From assembly GCF_010668395.1 (NCBI RefSeq), contig NZ_WUEY01000008.1, positions 62,001 through 126,000 of the forward strand: a DNA stretch of 64,000 bases, read 5' to 3'. The stretch is from Martinezella lusitana. GTDB lineage: Bacteria > Pseudomonadota > Alphaproteobacteria > Rhizobiales > Rhizobiaceae. Below the pieces are notes generated by a model, which did not search any database, was not told the origin of the DNA, and saw only the letters and a program-made list of their open reading frames with translations. Within the stretch, counting starts at the first letter, position 1, and each line of letters opens with the position of its first letter. Shown one piece after another: positions 50,927-59,674 of this stretch. The position numbers were made by a program, and so were the translations under genes.

Positions 50927-52453
50927 TTACTTCTTGATCGATGCGTTCCAGAAATAGGGCCACGGCGCCGGATCGACGCCCTGAAGCTTGGTGGAGATCG
51001 CCGCAACGGCGTTGAAATCGCCGATCTTCATCATGGGCGCTTCGTCATAGATGGTCTTTTGAACGTTCGCCCAAAGCTCGATACGCTTTTTCGGATCGAC
51101 CTCCGTGTTGAACGCGTCGACCGCGGCCTTGCTCGCAGGCGTGTTCCACCAGCCGGGCGAGCTTGCCGAAAGCGTGCCGATCAGGGCGGGTTCGGGCAGG
51201 AAGGGGCTGTGGGTGATGTAGATGTCCCACAATGCCTTGTCGGCGCGGCGCTGGGTGAGCGTTGCCCAATCGACCACTTGAAGATCGACCTGGAAGCCCG
51301 CAAGCTTCAGATATTCGGCGGCGACTTGCGCCATCTTGTAGTGGAACTCGTATTGGCGGCTGGTCAGGATGCGGATCGGTTCGCCGTTGTAGCCTGCGGC
51401 CTTGGCGGCTGCCGCGGCACCCTCCGTATCGGCGACGTTGTAGTTGCCTTTGACGCCGGCATCCGTGCTCCATGCATAGGGAGCGGGATACAGGTTGCCG
51501 TCAAGCGTATAGAAGTCCGTGCTGCCGAAGGCCGCTGCGAGCATGTCCTCCATGCTGAGAGCCTGCCGGATCGCCTTGCGGATCGCGACATTCTTCGCGA
51601 TGCCGTCCGCTGTATTGAAGACGAAGACCGGATAACCGAAAGGTTTTAGAAGCAGCGGCTGCGTCGCCGAAGCGGATTTCAGCTTGTCGAAGGATTCGAC
51701 CGGAAGAGAGTCGATATAGTCGTACTGGCCCGAAATGGCCGCCTCGACGCGGGTATTGGCGTCCGGGACCGGAACGAAGCGGATTTCATCGAGATATTGA
51801 TGGCGCGCACCGCCGTAACCGTTGCTTTCTCCGTCGCGTGACTTGTAGCCATCGAAGCGGACGAGCTGGATATACTGGTCAGGCTTGCGCTCCTTCAGCA
51901 TGTAGGGACCGGTGCCGATGAAGTCGGTCATCGTGTCAGCCTGCTTGCTGGCGGGGATGATGATGGCGGCGGAGTTATTGAAGGCAAGCAGCGAGGTGAG
52001 AGGGGCGTAAGGCTGCTTCAGCTTGATGACGACGGTGGCCGGATCCGCGGCGGCGATCGAGTCGATAAAGCCGCCCGCCTGCTTGCCACGCGATGCCAGC
52101 TTGATCCAGCGGTTGAGCGAGGCGACGACGTCGTTGGACGTCATGACACTGCCGTCGTGGAACTTGATGCCGGTCCTGAGCTTGATCGTATAGGTCTTAC
52201 CGTCGGCGCTGATCTCGGGCAGGCTTTCGGCAAGAAGCGGCGTGGCGTTCCAGTTCTTGTCGAACGTATAGAGCGTCTCGAAGATATGTTGCGTGACGAT
52301 GCCGACAAGATCGGCGGTTGAGGTCATCGGATCGAGCGTCGGCGGCTCTCCGATCGTTGCCACGTTTATGACGCCACCTTTTTCCTGGGCCATCAATAGT
52401 GAAGGAGCTGCAATCAGGGCAGCGGCAATCAGGAATCCGACTTTCAGATTCAT
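50927..52453 (-). CDS. Peptide-type ABC transporter substrate-binding protein (family 5)
   Basis: This 508-residue periplasmic protein has a signal peptide (about 1-23: Val-Gly-Phe-Leu-Ile-Ala-Ala-Ala-Leu-Ile-Ala-Ala, ending Leu-Met-Ala-Gln). Family 5 features are Glu-Pro-Pro-Thr-Leu-Asp-Pro, Leu-Ala-Glu-Ser-Leu-Pro and the Tyr-Thr-Ile-Lys-Leu-Arg-Thr-Gly-Ile-Lys-Phe-His-Asp-Gly box. GGGAGAG supports the ATG at 52453. It leads the minus-strand operon importer-amidohydrolase-RidA. The enzymes downstream suggest an N-acylated amino compound or opine-like ligand, which is inference. Confidence 0.9.
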   Translation of the reverse strand: MNLKVGFLIAAALIAAPSLLMAQEKGGVINVATIGEPPTLDPMTSTADLVGIVTQHIFETLYTFDKNWNATPLLAESLPEISADGKTYTIKLRTGIKFHDGSVMTSNDVVASLNRWIKLASRGKQAGGFIDSIAAADPATVVIKLKQPYAPLTSLLAFNNSAAIIIPASKQADTMTDFIGTGPYMLKERKPDQYIQLVRFDGYKSRDGESNGYGGARHQYLDEIRFVPVPDANTRVEAAISGQYDYIDSLPVESFDKLKSASATQPLLLKPFGYPVFVFNTADGIAKNVAIRKAIRQALSMEDMLAAAFGSTDFYTLDGNLYPAPYAWSTDAGVKGNYNVADTEGAAAAAKAAGYNGEPIRILTSRQYEFHYKMAQVAAEYLKLAGFQVDLQVVDWATLTQRRADKALWDIYITHSPFLPEPALIGTLSASSPGWWNTPASKAAVDAFNTEVDPKKRIELWANVQKTIYDEAPMMKIGDFNAVAAISTKLQGVDPAPWPYFWNASIKK

Positions 52454-52743
52454 CGAGTCTCTCCCATTTATGTTCCACAATTATGTTATATAAGCTTTTA
52501 TAGAAGAATACAGGACGTGCGCTGCGTGTCAATGGTTCAGCAGATAGGTGAAAAACGCGCATCGGCCAGAGGAGCGGTTCGATCCCGCCTTTGAAGGCGT
52601 CGCGGACAGCCAGGCTTCTTGCGCACGGACATTTGGACCAGAACTCGAGACCAACTGTGACCGACGTCCGACCGGGCAATCGTGGATCGGGATCCCCTGC
52701 CAATTCGACGCGTCGCGAAAATAGCGCTTGCGTGCCCATTATA

Positions 52744-52762
52744 ATTAGGTAAGTTGCCTAAT
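52744..52762. promoter_or_regulatory. Candidate operator ATTAGGTAA-G-TTGCCTAAT before the kinase operon
   Basis: A 19-bp dyad with one mismatch lies 16 bases before the ATG of the sugar-kinase gene, overlapping where its promoter and ribosome site must be. ROK repressors bind AT-rich dyads of similar size, and a ROK gene closes this locus at 57420, so it is the likely partner. The remaining 52454-52743 stretch has only the AT-rich promoter of the binding-protein gene and no gene. Confidence 0.45.
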
Positions 52763-52778
52763 AAATGGATCGAGGCGC

Positions 52779-53732
52779 ATGATTGCTGGAATTGATATCG
52801 GTGGAACCAAAACGCAGCTCGTCGTCGAGGCGGGCAGCGAGACGATGGGCGAGAGGGTCCTCCACACCGCCGAATGGCGGGCCCGCGTCGATCACGATGC
52901 GGATGCGCAAGCGCTTGTTTCGCTGCTGGTCGCAACGGCCGGCGCGGCGCCGGCGGTCACTGTGGTCGGCGCGCATGGATGCGACAGCGACGACGATCGG
53001 CTTGCCCTGCAGCGGAGACTGGCCCGGCACCTGCCCGGCACGGTTCTCGTTCTCAACGACTCCGAGTTGCTGCTGCCGGCAGCAGGCAAGGCCAGCGGCA
53101 TCTCCGTCATCAGCGGCACCGGTTCGATTGCGGTCTCCCGTGACGCTTTGCGGAGGATGATCGCGTCGGGCGGCTGGGGCTGGTATCTCGGTGACGAAGG
53201 AAGTGCGAGCGGCCTTGTCCGCGAAGCTGCCCGCATCATTCGCTTTGCGCTCGATCAGGGCGAGGCGCTTGATCCGCTCGGGCGGAACTTCATCGAAGCC
53301 CTTGCCGTCTCATCGCCCATCGAGATTGGACGGACGCTCGGCGAGATCGGATCGGCGGCTGGAATAGGCCGGTTTGCACCCCTGGTATTCGAAGCGGCTG
53401 ACGCAGGCTCGATTTACGCCGACAGGGTCATCGCCGCGGCCGGCGCCTCGCTTGCCGTGCTCGCCGCGCAATTGATCCAGCGCGGAGCACCGCGGGGCGA
53501 TGTCGTAACCGGAGGCGGGGTCATTGTCCGGCAGCCGCGGCTGTTTGCAGCGTTCAAATCCGCCCTGAACGACCGCCTGCCGGATCTGACGCTTACACTT
53601 CTCAACGAGCCACCCGTAACGGGCGCGATGGCGTTGGCCCGCAAACTCAGGCTTGGCGACCTGCCGGCGACGTTGCCCCTGCCGCACATCGACGGCGAAT
53701 TGAGAACTGCCGGTGATTGGAGAGCCGCATGA
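52779..53732 (+). CDS. BadF/BadG-type sugar kinase (N-acetylglucosamine kinase-like)
   Basis: This 317-residue ASKHA-fold protein has the phosphate-1 motif Gly-Ile-Asp-Ile-Gly-Gly-Thr-Lys-Thr at 4-12, Val-Leu-Asn-Asp-Ser-Glu, Ile-Ser-Gly-Thr-Gly-Ser-Ile-Ala, and Trp-Tyr-Leu-Gly-Asp-Glu-Gly-Ser-Ala. This is the pattern of GlcNAc kinases of the BadF/BadG/BcrA family. It lacks the Fe-S cysteines of the benzoyl-CoA reductase activators. It would phosphorylate an imported amino sugar or sugar-amine. It is the first gene of an operon whose other members are an ABC importer and a SIS-domain protein; ATGA overlap follows. Confidence 0.87.
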   Translation: MIAGIDIGGTKTQLVVEAGSETMGERVLHTAEWRARVDHDADAQALVSLLVATAGAAPAVTVVGAHGCDSDDDRLALQRRLARHLPGTVLVLNDSELLLPAAGKASGISVISGTGSIAVSRDALRRMIASGGWGWYLGDEGSASGLVREAARIIRFALDQGEALDPLGRNFIEALAVSSPIEIGRTLGEIGSAAGIGRFAPLVFEAADAGSIYADRVIAAAGASLAVLAAQLIQRGAPRGDVVTGGGVIVRQPRLFAAFKSALNDRLPDLTLTLLNEPPVTGAMALARKLRLGDLPATLPLPHIDGELRTAGDWRAA

Positions 53733-54595
53733 CGTCCCAGAAGATCATTCCCGCGCAAAACTGGGGGCAGCGTGTGGTCGCGGTCCTGCTGATCGCGGTC
53801 GTCGTGCTGCTTGCATTCATGGTCGGCACAAGCCGTCATATCGCCTGGTCGGCCGTGCCGCAGTATATTCTCGACGACACGATCTTGGACGGGATCAGGC
53901 TGACGATTCTGTTCACCGTTCTGTCGATGATTATCAGCGTCGTCGCCGGTGCGATCCTTGCCACGATGCGGCTCGCGTCCAATCCGGTACTGTCAGGCTT
54001 TGCAAGTCTCTATATCTGGTTCTTTCGCGGCACGCCGCTGCTGGTCCAGATCATCTTCTGGTTCAATATCCAGCTCTTCATTCCGAGCATCGATATCGGA
54101 TCCATCCATATCGATACCAATTCGATCGTTACGGCGTTCGTCGCGGCTCTCCTCGCCCTCAGCCTCAATGAAGCGGCCTACATGGCGGAGATCATCCGCG
54201 GCGGACTGCTCGCCGTCGATAGCGGCCAGCACGAGGCTGCCAAGGCGCTCGGTTACACGCCAGCCCAGTCGATGCTGCGCATTGTCTTTCCCCAGGCGCT
54301 TCGCGTCATCATCCCGCCGATCGGCAATCAGACGATCTCGATGCTGAAGACCACGTCGCTCGTCTCCGTCGTGGCGGCGCAGGATCTTCTGACGCGAGCG
54401 CAGAACATCTACGCCCGGAACTTCCTGATCATCGAGCTGCTGATCGTCGCCAGCATCTGGTATCTCGTCATGACCACGGTCGCCTCCGCCATCCAGCTCG
54501 TCATCGAACGCCGGCTTGGAAAGTCAACAAACCAGGCGCCCGGCCTTCTGCAAAGCGCATTGCGCCTCATGCGCGCCGAAGGGAGAAACGGATGA
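53729..54595 (+). CDS. Polar amino acid-type ABC transporter permease (HisM/GlnP type)
   Basis: The 288-residue permease has the His/Glu/Gln/Arg-family layout: Leu-Tyr-Ile-Trp-Phe-Phe-Arg-Gly-Thr-Pro-Leu-Leu-Val-Gln, Ala-Tyr-Met-Ala-Glu-Ile-Ile-Arg-Gly-Gly, and Gly-Gln-His-Glu-Ala-Ala-Lys-Ala-Leu-Gly (the EAA loop). Only one permease gene is present, so the importer probably uses a homodimer. The ATG at 53729 overlaps the kinase stop and has GGAG nearby. Confidence 0.92.
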   Translation: MTSQKIIPAQNWGQRVVAVLLIAVVVLLAFMVGTSRHIAWSAVPQYILDDTILDGIRLTILFTVLSMIISVVAGAILATMRLASNPVLSGFASLYIWFFRGTPLLVQIIFWFNIQLFIPSIDIGSIHIDTNSIVTAFVAALLALSLNEAAYMAEIIRGGLLAVDSGQHEAAKALGYTPAQSMLRIVFPQALRVIIPPIGNQTISMLKTTSLVSVVAAQDLLTRAQNIYARNFLIIELLIVASIWYLVMTTVASAIQLVIERRLGKSTNQAPGLLQSALRLMRAEGRNG

Positions 54596-55380
54596 GCGCC
54601 CCTATGACATCCTCCGCGGCAAAGCCCATCGTCGAGGCGGTCGACGTCCAGAAATCGTTTGGTCCGCTCGAAGTGCTGAAGGGTATCAATCTCTCCGTCG
54701 GCAAGGGCGAGGTCGTATGCCTGCTCGGCCCGTCGGGGAGCGGAAAATCCACCTTCCTTCGATGTATCAACCATCTGGAGCGTATGACGAGAGGCCGAAT
54801 TCTCGTCGATGGCCAGTTGATCGGCTATCACGAGCGCGGCGACGCGTTGCATGAGATGAGCGGCAAGGAACTTGCCGTCCAACGTCGCGACATCGGAATG
54901 GTGTTCCAGCGCTTCAACCTTTTTGCCCATCAGGACGTGCTGACGAATATTTCGCAGCCTCCGATTCTCAATCGCGGAAAATCGCGCGAGGAGGCCGTCG
55001 CCCGGGCGAGGGAACTGCTGAAGATGGTGGATCTCGAGGGCCGGGGCAGCGCCTATCCCTATCAGCTTTCCGGCGGCCAGCAGCAGCGCGTGGCGATCGC
55101 CCGAGCGCTGGCGATGAACCCGAAACTGATGCTCTTCGACGAGCCGACGTCCGCACTCGATCCCGAGCTTGTCGGTGAGGTCCTGAGCGTGATGCGCAAG
55201 CTCGCCGCGGACGGGATGACGATGATCGTGGTGACCCATGAGCTCTCCTTCGCCCGCGATGTTGCCGACCGGATCGTGTTCATGGATCAGGGCGTCGTCG
55301 TGGAGGAGGGGCCGGCGCGCGATGTGCTCGACAATCCAAGGCAGGAAAGAACCCAGGCGTTTTTGAGACGGATGCACTGA
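54592..55380 (+). CDS. Polar amino acid-type ABC transporter ATPase (HisP/GlnQ type)
   Basis: The 262-residue single-domain ATPase has Walker A Gly-Pro-Ser-Gly-Ser-Gly-Lys-Ser-Thr at about 47-55, signature Leu-Ser-Gly-Gly-Gln-Gln-Gln-Arg, Walker B Leu-Met-Leu-Phe-Asp-Glu-Pro and switch Val-Thr-His-Glu. The Gln-Gln-Gln-Arg signature marks the polar amino acid group. The start overlaps the permease stop by ATGA. Confidence 0.93.
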   Translation: MSAPMTSSAAKPIVEAVDVQKSFGPLEVLKGINLSVGKGEVVCLLGPSGSGKSTFLRCINHLERMTRGRILVDGQLIGYHERGDALHEMSGKELAVQRRDIGMVFQRFNLFAHQDVLTNISQPPILNRGKSREEAVARARELLKMVDLEGRGSAYPYQLSGGQQQRVAIARALAMNPKLMLFDEPTSALDPELVGEVLSVMRKLAADGMTMIVVTHELSFARDVADRIVFMDQGVVVEEGPARDVLDNPRQERTQAFLRRMH

Positions 55381-55443
55381 CCGGCAGGCTCCGCAATGAG
55401 GCCGCACGTCCTTTACGTGCACCAGGAAAAAAGGGGAATACCA

Positions 55444-56334
55444 ATGACAGGGAAGACCAGACTGACAATCATGTTCGCCGCGGTGACGATGCTGGCAAGT
55501 TCCACGGCATGGGCCGCCGGCGTCGACCAGAAACTGCACGATCTGCTGCCCGAAAAGATCATATCGGCCGGCGAGATCAAGGTCGGCACGGAGCCGCAGA
55601 CCCCGCCCTATGATTTTTATGGGGAAGACAACAAGACGATCATAGGCCTAGAGCGCGAGCTTCGCGATGAGATGGGTGTTCGTCTCGGGGTGAAGTTTAC
55701 CGATGTGCCGGCGCAATTTGCCAGCATCATTCCGGGCATTCAGGCCGGTCGCTTCGATATGGGCATGTCCGCCTTCGGCGATTTTGCCGAGCGCGAAAAG
55801 ATCGTCGATGTCGTCAACTACATGCTTGAGGGCACCAGCATCATCGTGCTGGATGGCAATCCGAAGGGTGTTCACAAGCTGAAGGATGCGTGCGGGCTCA
55901 ATGCGGGCGCGGTCCAGGGCTCGATCCCGCTGCAGCTTCTCGACAAGCAGAAGACGCTGTGCCCGGCCGACAAGCCGCTCAACGTCATGCAGTTTCCGTC
56001 GAACGATCAGATCAAGATCGCGTTGCAGAGCGGTCGCGTCGATCTTTCCATGGATACGACGGGTGTCGCCGCCTATAGCCTCCAGCATCAGCCAGAAGGC
56101 AACAAGAAGCTCGAGCTTGTCACCGGGACACAGTATGCGGTCGGCTACCAGGCGATGCTCGTCAGCAAGGAAGATCCGAAACTGCGCGATGCGCTTGCGG
56201 CGACCATGCAGTCGATGATTGCCGATGGCTCCTACGCCAAGATTTTCGAAAAATGGGGCCTTGGCGAAAACAAGCTCGACAAGGTCACCATCAACGATGC
56301 CGCGCGCTTTGCCGACTACATGAAGCTGGACTGA
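55444..56334 (+). CDS. Polar amino acid-type ABC transporter substrate-binding protein (family 3)
   Basis: This 296-residue periplasmic protein has a signal peptide (about 1-25, ending Ala-Trp-Ala-Ala). The family 3 core shows Gly-Glu-Ile-Lys-Val-Gly-Thr-Glu-Pro-Gln-Thr-Pro-Pro-Tyr-Asp-Phe-Tyr and Ile-Ile-Gly-Leu-Glu-Arg-Glu-Leu, and the expected Phe-Asp-Met-Gly-Met-Ser segment. AGGGGA precedes the ATG at 55444. A strong terminator-like hairpin follows it. The ligand may be an amino acid or an amino-acid-linked sugar, given the kinase and SIS genes. Confidence 0.9.
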   Translation: MTGKTRLTIMFAAVTMLASSTAWAAGVDQKLHDLLPEKIISAGEIKVGTEPQTPPYDFYGEDNKTIIGLERELRDEMGVRLGVKFTDVPAQFASIIPGIQAGRFDMGMSAFGDFAEREKIVDVVNYMLEGTSIIVLDGNPKGVHKLKDACGLNAGAVQGSIPLQLLDKQKTLCPADKPLNVMQFPSNDQIKIALQSGRVDLSMDTTGVAAYSLQHQPEGNKKLELVTGTQYAVGYQAMLVSKEDPKLRDALAATMQSMIADGSYAKIFEKWGLGENKLDKVTINDAARFADYMKLD

Positions 56335-56349
56335 GATCCGGCAAATCCC

Positions 56350-56386
56350 TCGGCGGCCGCGATCCAGGCGGCCGCCGATTTCTTTC
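56350..56386 (+). terminator. Rho-independent-type terminator/attenuator inside the operon
   Basis: TCGGCGGCCGC and GCGGCCGCCGA form an 11-bp perfect stem around GATCCAG, followed by TTTCTTTC. It begins 15 bases after the binding-protein stop and ends 19 bases before the SIS-gene start, so read-through would set the SIS protein level. Confidence 0.65.
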
Positions 56387-56404
56387 AAACATATGGGAAT
56401 GAAC

Positions 56405-57412
56405 ATGACAGACAGAGTGCCCTACCGCGAAGCGATCGCATTGCAGCCCGCTGCCCTCAACACATGCTTCCATTCCGTCTCCAAGCGGCTGGAATCGCTC
56501 GACCTCGAACCCGTGACGCGTGGACCCACGGTTCTTGTCGGTATCGGCGCCAGCCTCTATGCGGCGGTGGTCGCTGCGGCGCAGATGCGCGCCCAGGGCC
56601 TGCGGGCCTTCGCCTTGCCGGGCACCGATCTCTACGATCCGTCGATCGATCTGGGAGAGGCCTATATTGCCTTCTCCGCCTCCGGACGCAGCGAGGAGCC
56701 CGCGCGCGCCATGGAGCTTCGTCCCAATGCTCATTCCTACGGCATCGCCAAGGCAGACGGCACGCCGATTTCCCGCGTGGTCAAGCATATGATCGCGACC
56801 GAGAGCGGCGCGGACAGCGGCCCGAATACGACAAGCTACCTTGGATCGCTGCTGAGCGCAGCCCTGCTTGCCGATAAGGCCGGTCGCTCGTCTGGAGCGA
56901 ACTGGAGTGAAATTTCGGGTCGCGCGGAGGCTGTCCTGAAGCAGACGCGCGCTCAGGCCGACAAGGCCGCCAGGCTGCTGGCCGGCAAGAAGTCCATCGA
57001 TTGCGTTGGTGCGGGCACGGCTCTGGGCACCGCCGGTTACGCGGCGCTCCTCGTGCGCGAGGCGGCGCGCGTCGCGGCCCAGGACTGGGATACGCTGAAC
57101 TTTCTCCACGGACCGATGGAGCCGAACGATAAGGACAGCGGCGTGCTGCTGTTCGGCAATGGCCGTGAAACCAAGCTTGCGAAGGATCTCGCCGGCTTCG
57201 GCATTCCTTCGGTTCTCGTGACCGCACGGACCGATGTCGCCGATGCAGACAATCTCGTCGTCATCCATGTGCCCGCCTTCTCCGAGGGGATTGGCGATGC
57301 CATCCTGCAGGCTATCCCTGCACAGTTGCTGATTGCGACCCTCTCCGAGGACGCAGGCCTGCCGGTGTGCGAATTCCGCTACCGCCAGACGGACACCAAG
57401 CGCGATCTCTGA
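56405..57412 (+). CDS. SIS-domain protein (GlmS isomerase / FrlB deglycase-like)
   Basis: The 335-residue protein consists of two SIS phosphosugar-binding halves. The first shows Val-Gly-Ile-Gly-Ala-Ser-Leu-Tyr-Ala-Ala and Phe-Ser-Ala-Ser-Gly-Arg-Ser-Glu-Glu (about 91-99), the phosphate-binding Ser-x-Ser-Gly pattern. The second shows Cys-Val-Gly-Ala-Gly-Thr-Ala-Leu-Gly-Thr-Ala. Such proteins are sugar-phosphate aldose-ketose isomerases or deglycases (GlmS, FrlB, AgaS). With a sugar kinase and amino-acid-type importer, a fructosamine- or amino-sugar-phosphate deglycase/deaminase is plausible. GGGAA five bases before supports 56405 over ATG 56393. Confidence 0.87.
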   Translation: MTDRVPYREAIALQPAALNTCFHSVSKRLESLDLEPVTRGPTVLVGIGASLYAAVVAAAQMRAQGLRAFALPGTDLYDPSIDLGEAYIAFSASGRSEEPARAMELRPNAHSYGIAKADGTPISRVVKHMIATESGADSGPNTTSYLGSLLSAALLADKAGRSSGANWSEISGRAEAVLKQTRAQADKAARLLAGKKSIDCVGAGTALGTAGYAALLVREAARVAAQDWDTLNFLHGPMEPNDKDSGVLLFGNGRETKLAKDLAGFGIPSVLVTARTDVADADNLVVIHVPAFSEGIGDAILQAIPAQLLIATLSEDAGLPVCEFRYRQTDTKRDL

Positions 57413-57419
57413 GTTCCGC

Positions 57420-58631
57420 TCAGATGCTGATCTGGTCCGCCGTCAGCGCACTGGGATAGAGGAAGGCCGTCTTTCCTTCCTCTCCCAGCAGCCTTGCCAT
57501 TGCGAAGTCGATGGCGAGGCGTACCGCGCCGAGAACCGTTGCCTGATTTGACAACTGGCCATTGACCACTTCGACCGGCCAGCACAGTTCCTTCACGACA
57601 TCCCTGACCCCAGCCAGCAGCTGCGGATTTTGCCCGACGCCGCCGCCAAGCACGATCAGTTGCGGATCGAGCACGCTGACGCAGGCAGCAGCCAGGTTTC
57701 CGACATCACGGGCATGTTGCTCGACGATGGCGCGCGCAGTGGGAGACTGCTCCACGCGGGCAAAGAGTTCGCTGGTGCTTTTGGGCGGCGTGCCTTCATC
57801 GTCCGGCCATCTTGCGGCGGCACGTTCGAGAAGTGCCGCGGACCCCATGTAGGTTTCCACCTGTTGCCATCTCGGCTGCTCACGCTCGGACCAGGGGAAG
57901 GGCAGGTGGCCAATCTCGCCCGCGCCCCCCTTGAAGCCGCGAAAGAGGCGCCCCTCCAGCACGATGCCCATGCCGGTTTTCACGCCGATCTGCATATAGA
58001 TCGCAAAGGAATAGTGCTTTGCCGATCCCTCGTGATACTCTGCAAGTGCCGCGCAGTTGACGTTGTTCTCAAGCAGCACCGGCGCACCATAGGCGGATTG
58101 CAGCCGCTCGAGAACGGGGATCAGGGTCTCGCGCCCGAACATTCTTTCCAGCGACGCCGAGATGATATTCGGCAGGGCAATTGCGATTGCGCGCAACGGC
58201 GTCGATCGCGCTTCGAACTGCGAAAACAACCGCGCGACAACCTCCTCGATCAAGAGGAAACGTTCATCGGCGGACTTGTCGGTGAACGGCATTTCCACGG
58301 CGCCGAGCGTTGCTCCGTCGAGGCCGCGCGCGATGGCATTGATATGGGTCGTCCCGCAATCGATGCCCATGACAAAGCCCGCCTTCGGGCCGAGGCCGTA
58401 GGTGACTGACGTTCGCCCGACCGAGCCGCGATTGATGCCGGCCGGCGCAAGCAGATCGTAGCGTTCAAGCTCGCTGACGGCCGCTGACATGGTCGGCTTG
58501 GAAAACATGAGCGCCGCGCTCAATTGCGGTCTTGTGGCGGGACCGCTGCTCGCAATCGTCCGCAGCACCGCCCGCGCGCTTTCCGTCAGCGGCGGCGCGT
58601 CAATTTCGGTCTGTTGCCAAGCTGTACTCAA
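57420..58631 (-). CDS. ROK-family transcriptional repressor (NagC/XylR type)
   Basis: The 403-residue protein has a winged helix at about 20-75 (Thr-Arg-Pro-Gln-Leu-Ser-Ala, Ser-Lys-Pro-Thr-Met-Ser-Ala-Ala-Val) and a full ROK domain. The ROK domain shows Met-Gly-Ile-Asp-Cys-Gly-Thr-Thr-His, Glu-Asn-Asn-Val-Asn-Cys-Ala-Ala and the ROK signature Gly-Ala-Gly-Glu-Ile-Gly-His-Leu-Pro-Phe. It converges on the SIS gene with a seven-base gap. It probably senses the sugar handled by the kinase/importer operon, and the dyad at 52744-52762 is the likely operator. Confidence 0.9.
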   Translation of the reverse strand: MSTAWQQTEIDAPPLTESARAVLRTIASSGPATRPQLSAALMFSKPTMSAAVSELERYDLLAPAGINRGSVGRTSVTYGLGPKAGFVMGIDCGTTHINAIARGLDGATLGAVEMPFTDKSADERFLLIEEVVARLFSQFEARSTPLRAIAIALPNIISASLERMFGRETLIPVLERLQSAYGAPVLLENNVNCAALAEYHEGSAKHYSFAIYMQIGVKTGMGIVLEGRLFRGFKGGAGEIGHLPFPWSEREQPRWQQVETYMGSAALLERAAARWPDDEGTPPKSTSELFARVEQSPTARAIVEQHARDVGNLAAACVSVLDPQLIVLGGGVGQNPQLLAGVRDVVKELCWPVEVVNGQLSNQATVLGAVRLAIDFAMARLLGEEGKTAFLYPSALTADQISI

Positions 58632-58750
58632 AGGACACCCGGGGCGGTGAAGTCATTCGTAAAGCTCCCTTACCATCGGCTTGGCGGAATTGACAGCCGG
58701 ATCCCATTGAAAAATATCGATCCGATCGGAAGAGCCCGCGCCTCATCCGA

Positions 58751-59518
58751 TCAGATGGCGGTAAAGCCGTTATCGACGAAGAGATGGACGCCGTTGACGA
58801 AGTTGGACTCGTCCGAGGCAAGATAGAGGGCGGCCCGCGCCACGTCCTCGGGCTCGCCGATTCGCCCTTGCTGCGCGGCGATGGCGGCATCCGAGACGTC
58901 GACGCCGAGGGCCTGCAACTCCGCCACCTCGCGCAGTCCGTGCGGCGTGCGGATGAAGCCGGGGCAGACGGCGTTGCAACGAATATTGCGGTCGCGGAAT
59001 TCGACGGCGATGGCGCGGGCGAACATATGCACCGCCCCCTTCGTCGTATCGTAGAGCACCTCCATCGGCGTTGCCGCAACCGCGGAGATCGACGAGGTGC
59101 AGACGATGGAGCCGCCGCCGGCGGCGATCATCCCCGGCAGCACGGCCCTGGTCATCAGGAACATCGAGCGCACGTTGACGCCGTGCAGCCATTCCCATTC
59201 CTCGAGAGTCGTTTCGAGAAACGGTTTGATGACGATGGTGCCGGCGTGATTGAAGAGGACGGTCACGGCGCCAAAACGGTCTTCGATGCCTTTGACCGCC
59301 GAATTGACGGCCGCTTCGTCCGAAACATCGGCAACCCAGTGGTCGGCGATGCCATCGGCATCGCGGATCGCGCGTACGGTCGCCGCCGCCGCATCGCCGT
59401 TGCGATCGATGATCGCGACCTTCGCGCCTTCCGCCGCGAACAGGCGCGACGCTGCACCACCCATTCCAGTGGCGCCGCCTGAGATGATGGCAATCTTGCC
59501 CTTGAGCCTATCCGTCAC
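58751..59518 (-). CDS. Short-chain dehydrogenase/reductase (SDR)
   Basis: This 255-residue classical SDR has the cofactor motif Gly-Gly-Ala-Thr-Gly-Met-Gly-Gly (14-21), Asn-His-Ala-Gly (90-93) and the catalytic set Ser143, Tyr156, Lys160 (Tyr-Asp-Thr-Thr-Lys). Asp38 after the second strand suggests NAD preference. A GTG start at 59518 with a GGGGGG ribosome site is preferred over the in-frame ATG at 59545. It lies downstream of the ugp genes on the same strand, 156 bases on, so it may belong to that operon. A polyol or sugar-alcohol substrate would fit, but is not shown. Confidence 0.87.
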   Translation of the reverse strand: MTDRLKGKIAIISGGATGMGGAASRLFAAEGAKVAIIDRNGDAAAATVRAIRDADGIADHWVADVSDEAAVNSAVKGIEDRFGAVTVLFNHAGTIVIKPFLETTLEEWEWLHGVNVRSMFLMTRAVLPGMIAAGGGSIVCTSSISAVAATPMEVLYDTTKGAVHMFARAIAVEFRDRNIRCNAVCPGFIRTPHGLREVAELQALGVDVSDAAIAAQQGRIGEPEDVARAALYLASDESNFVNGVHLFVDNGFTAI

Positions 59519-59674
59519 GCATTCCCCCCATCTGCCATTGTCCATCGGCGAAACTATCGCGAAAAATGCGCTTGGTTTTTCCGCGAAGCAAGAACAATCA
59601 ATGGCATGACGTCAACTTCAAGCCGGCCCGGATTTTCGTGCGTCTGCCGGAATATTCGCCCGGCCGACGGCCGA

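Noticed and set aside
59556..59585. Hairpin TCGCG-AAAAA … TTTTT-C-CGCGA between ugpC and the SDR gene
   Set aside because: The stem is bulged and the T-run is inside it, so it is not a convincing terminator. It may still weaken read-through.
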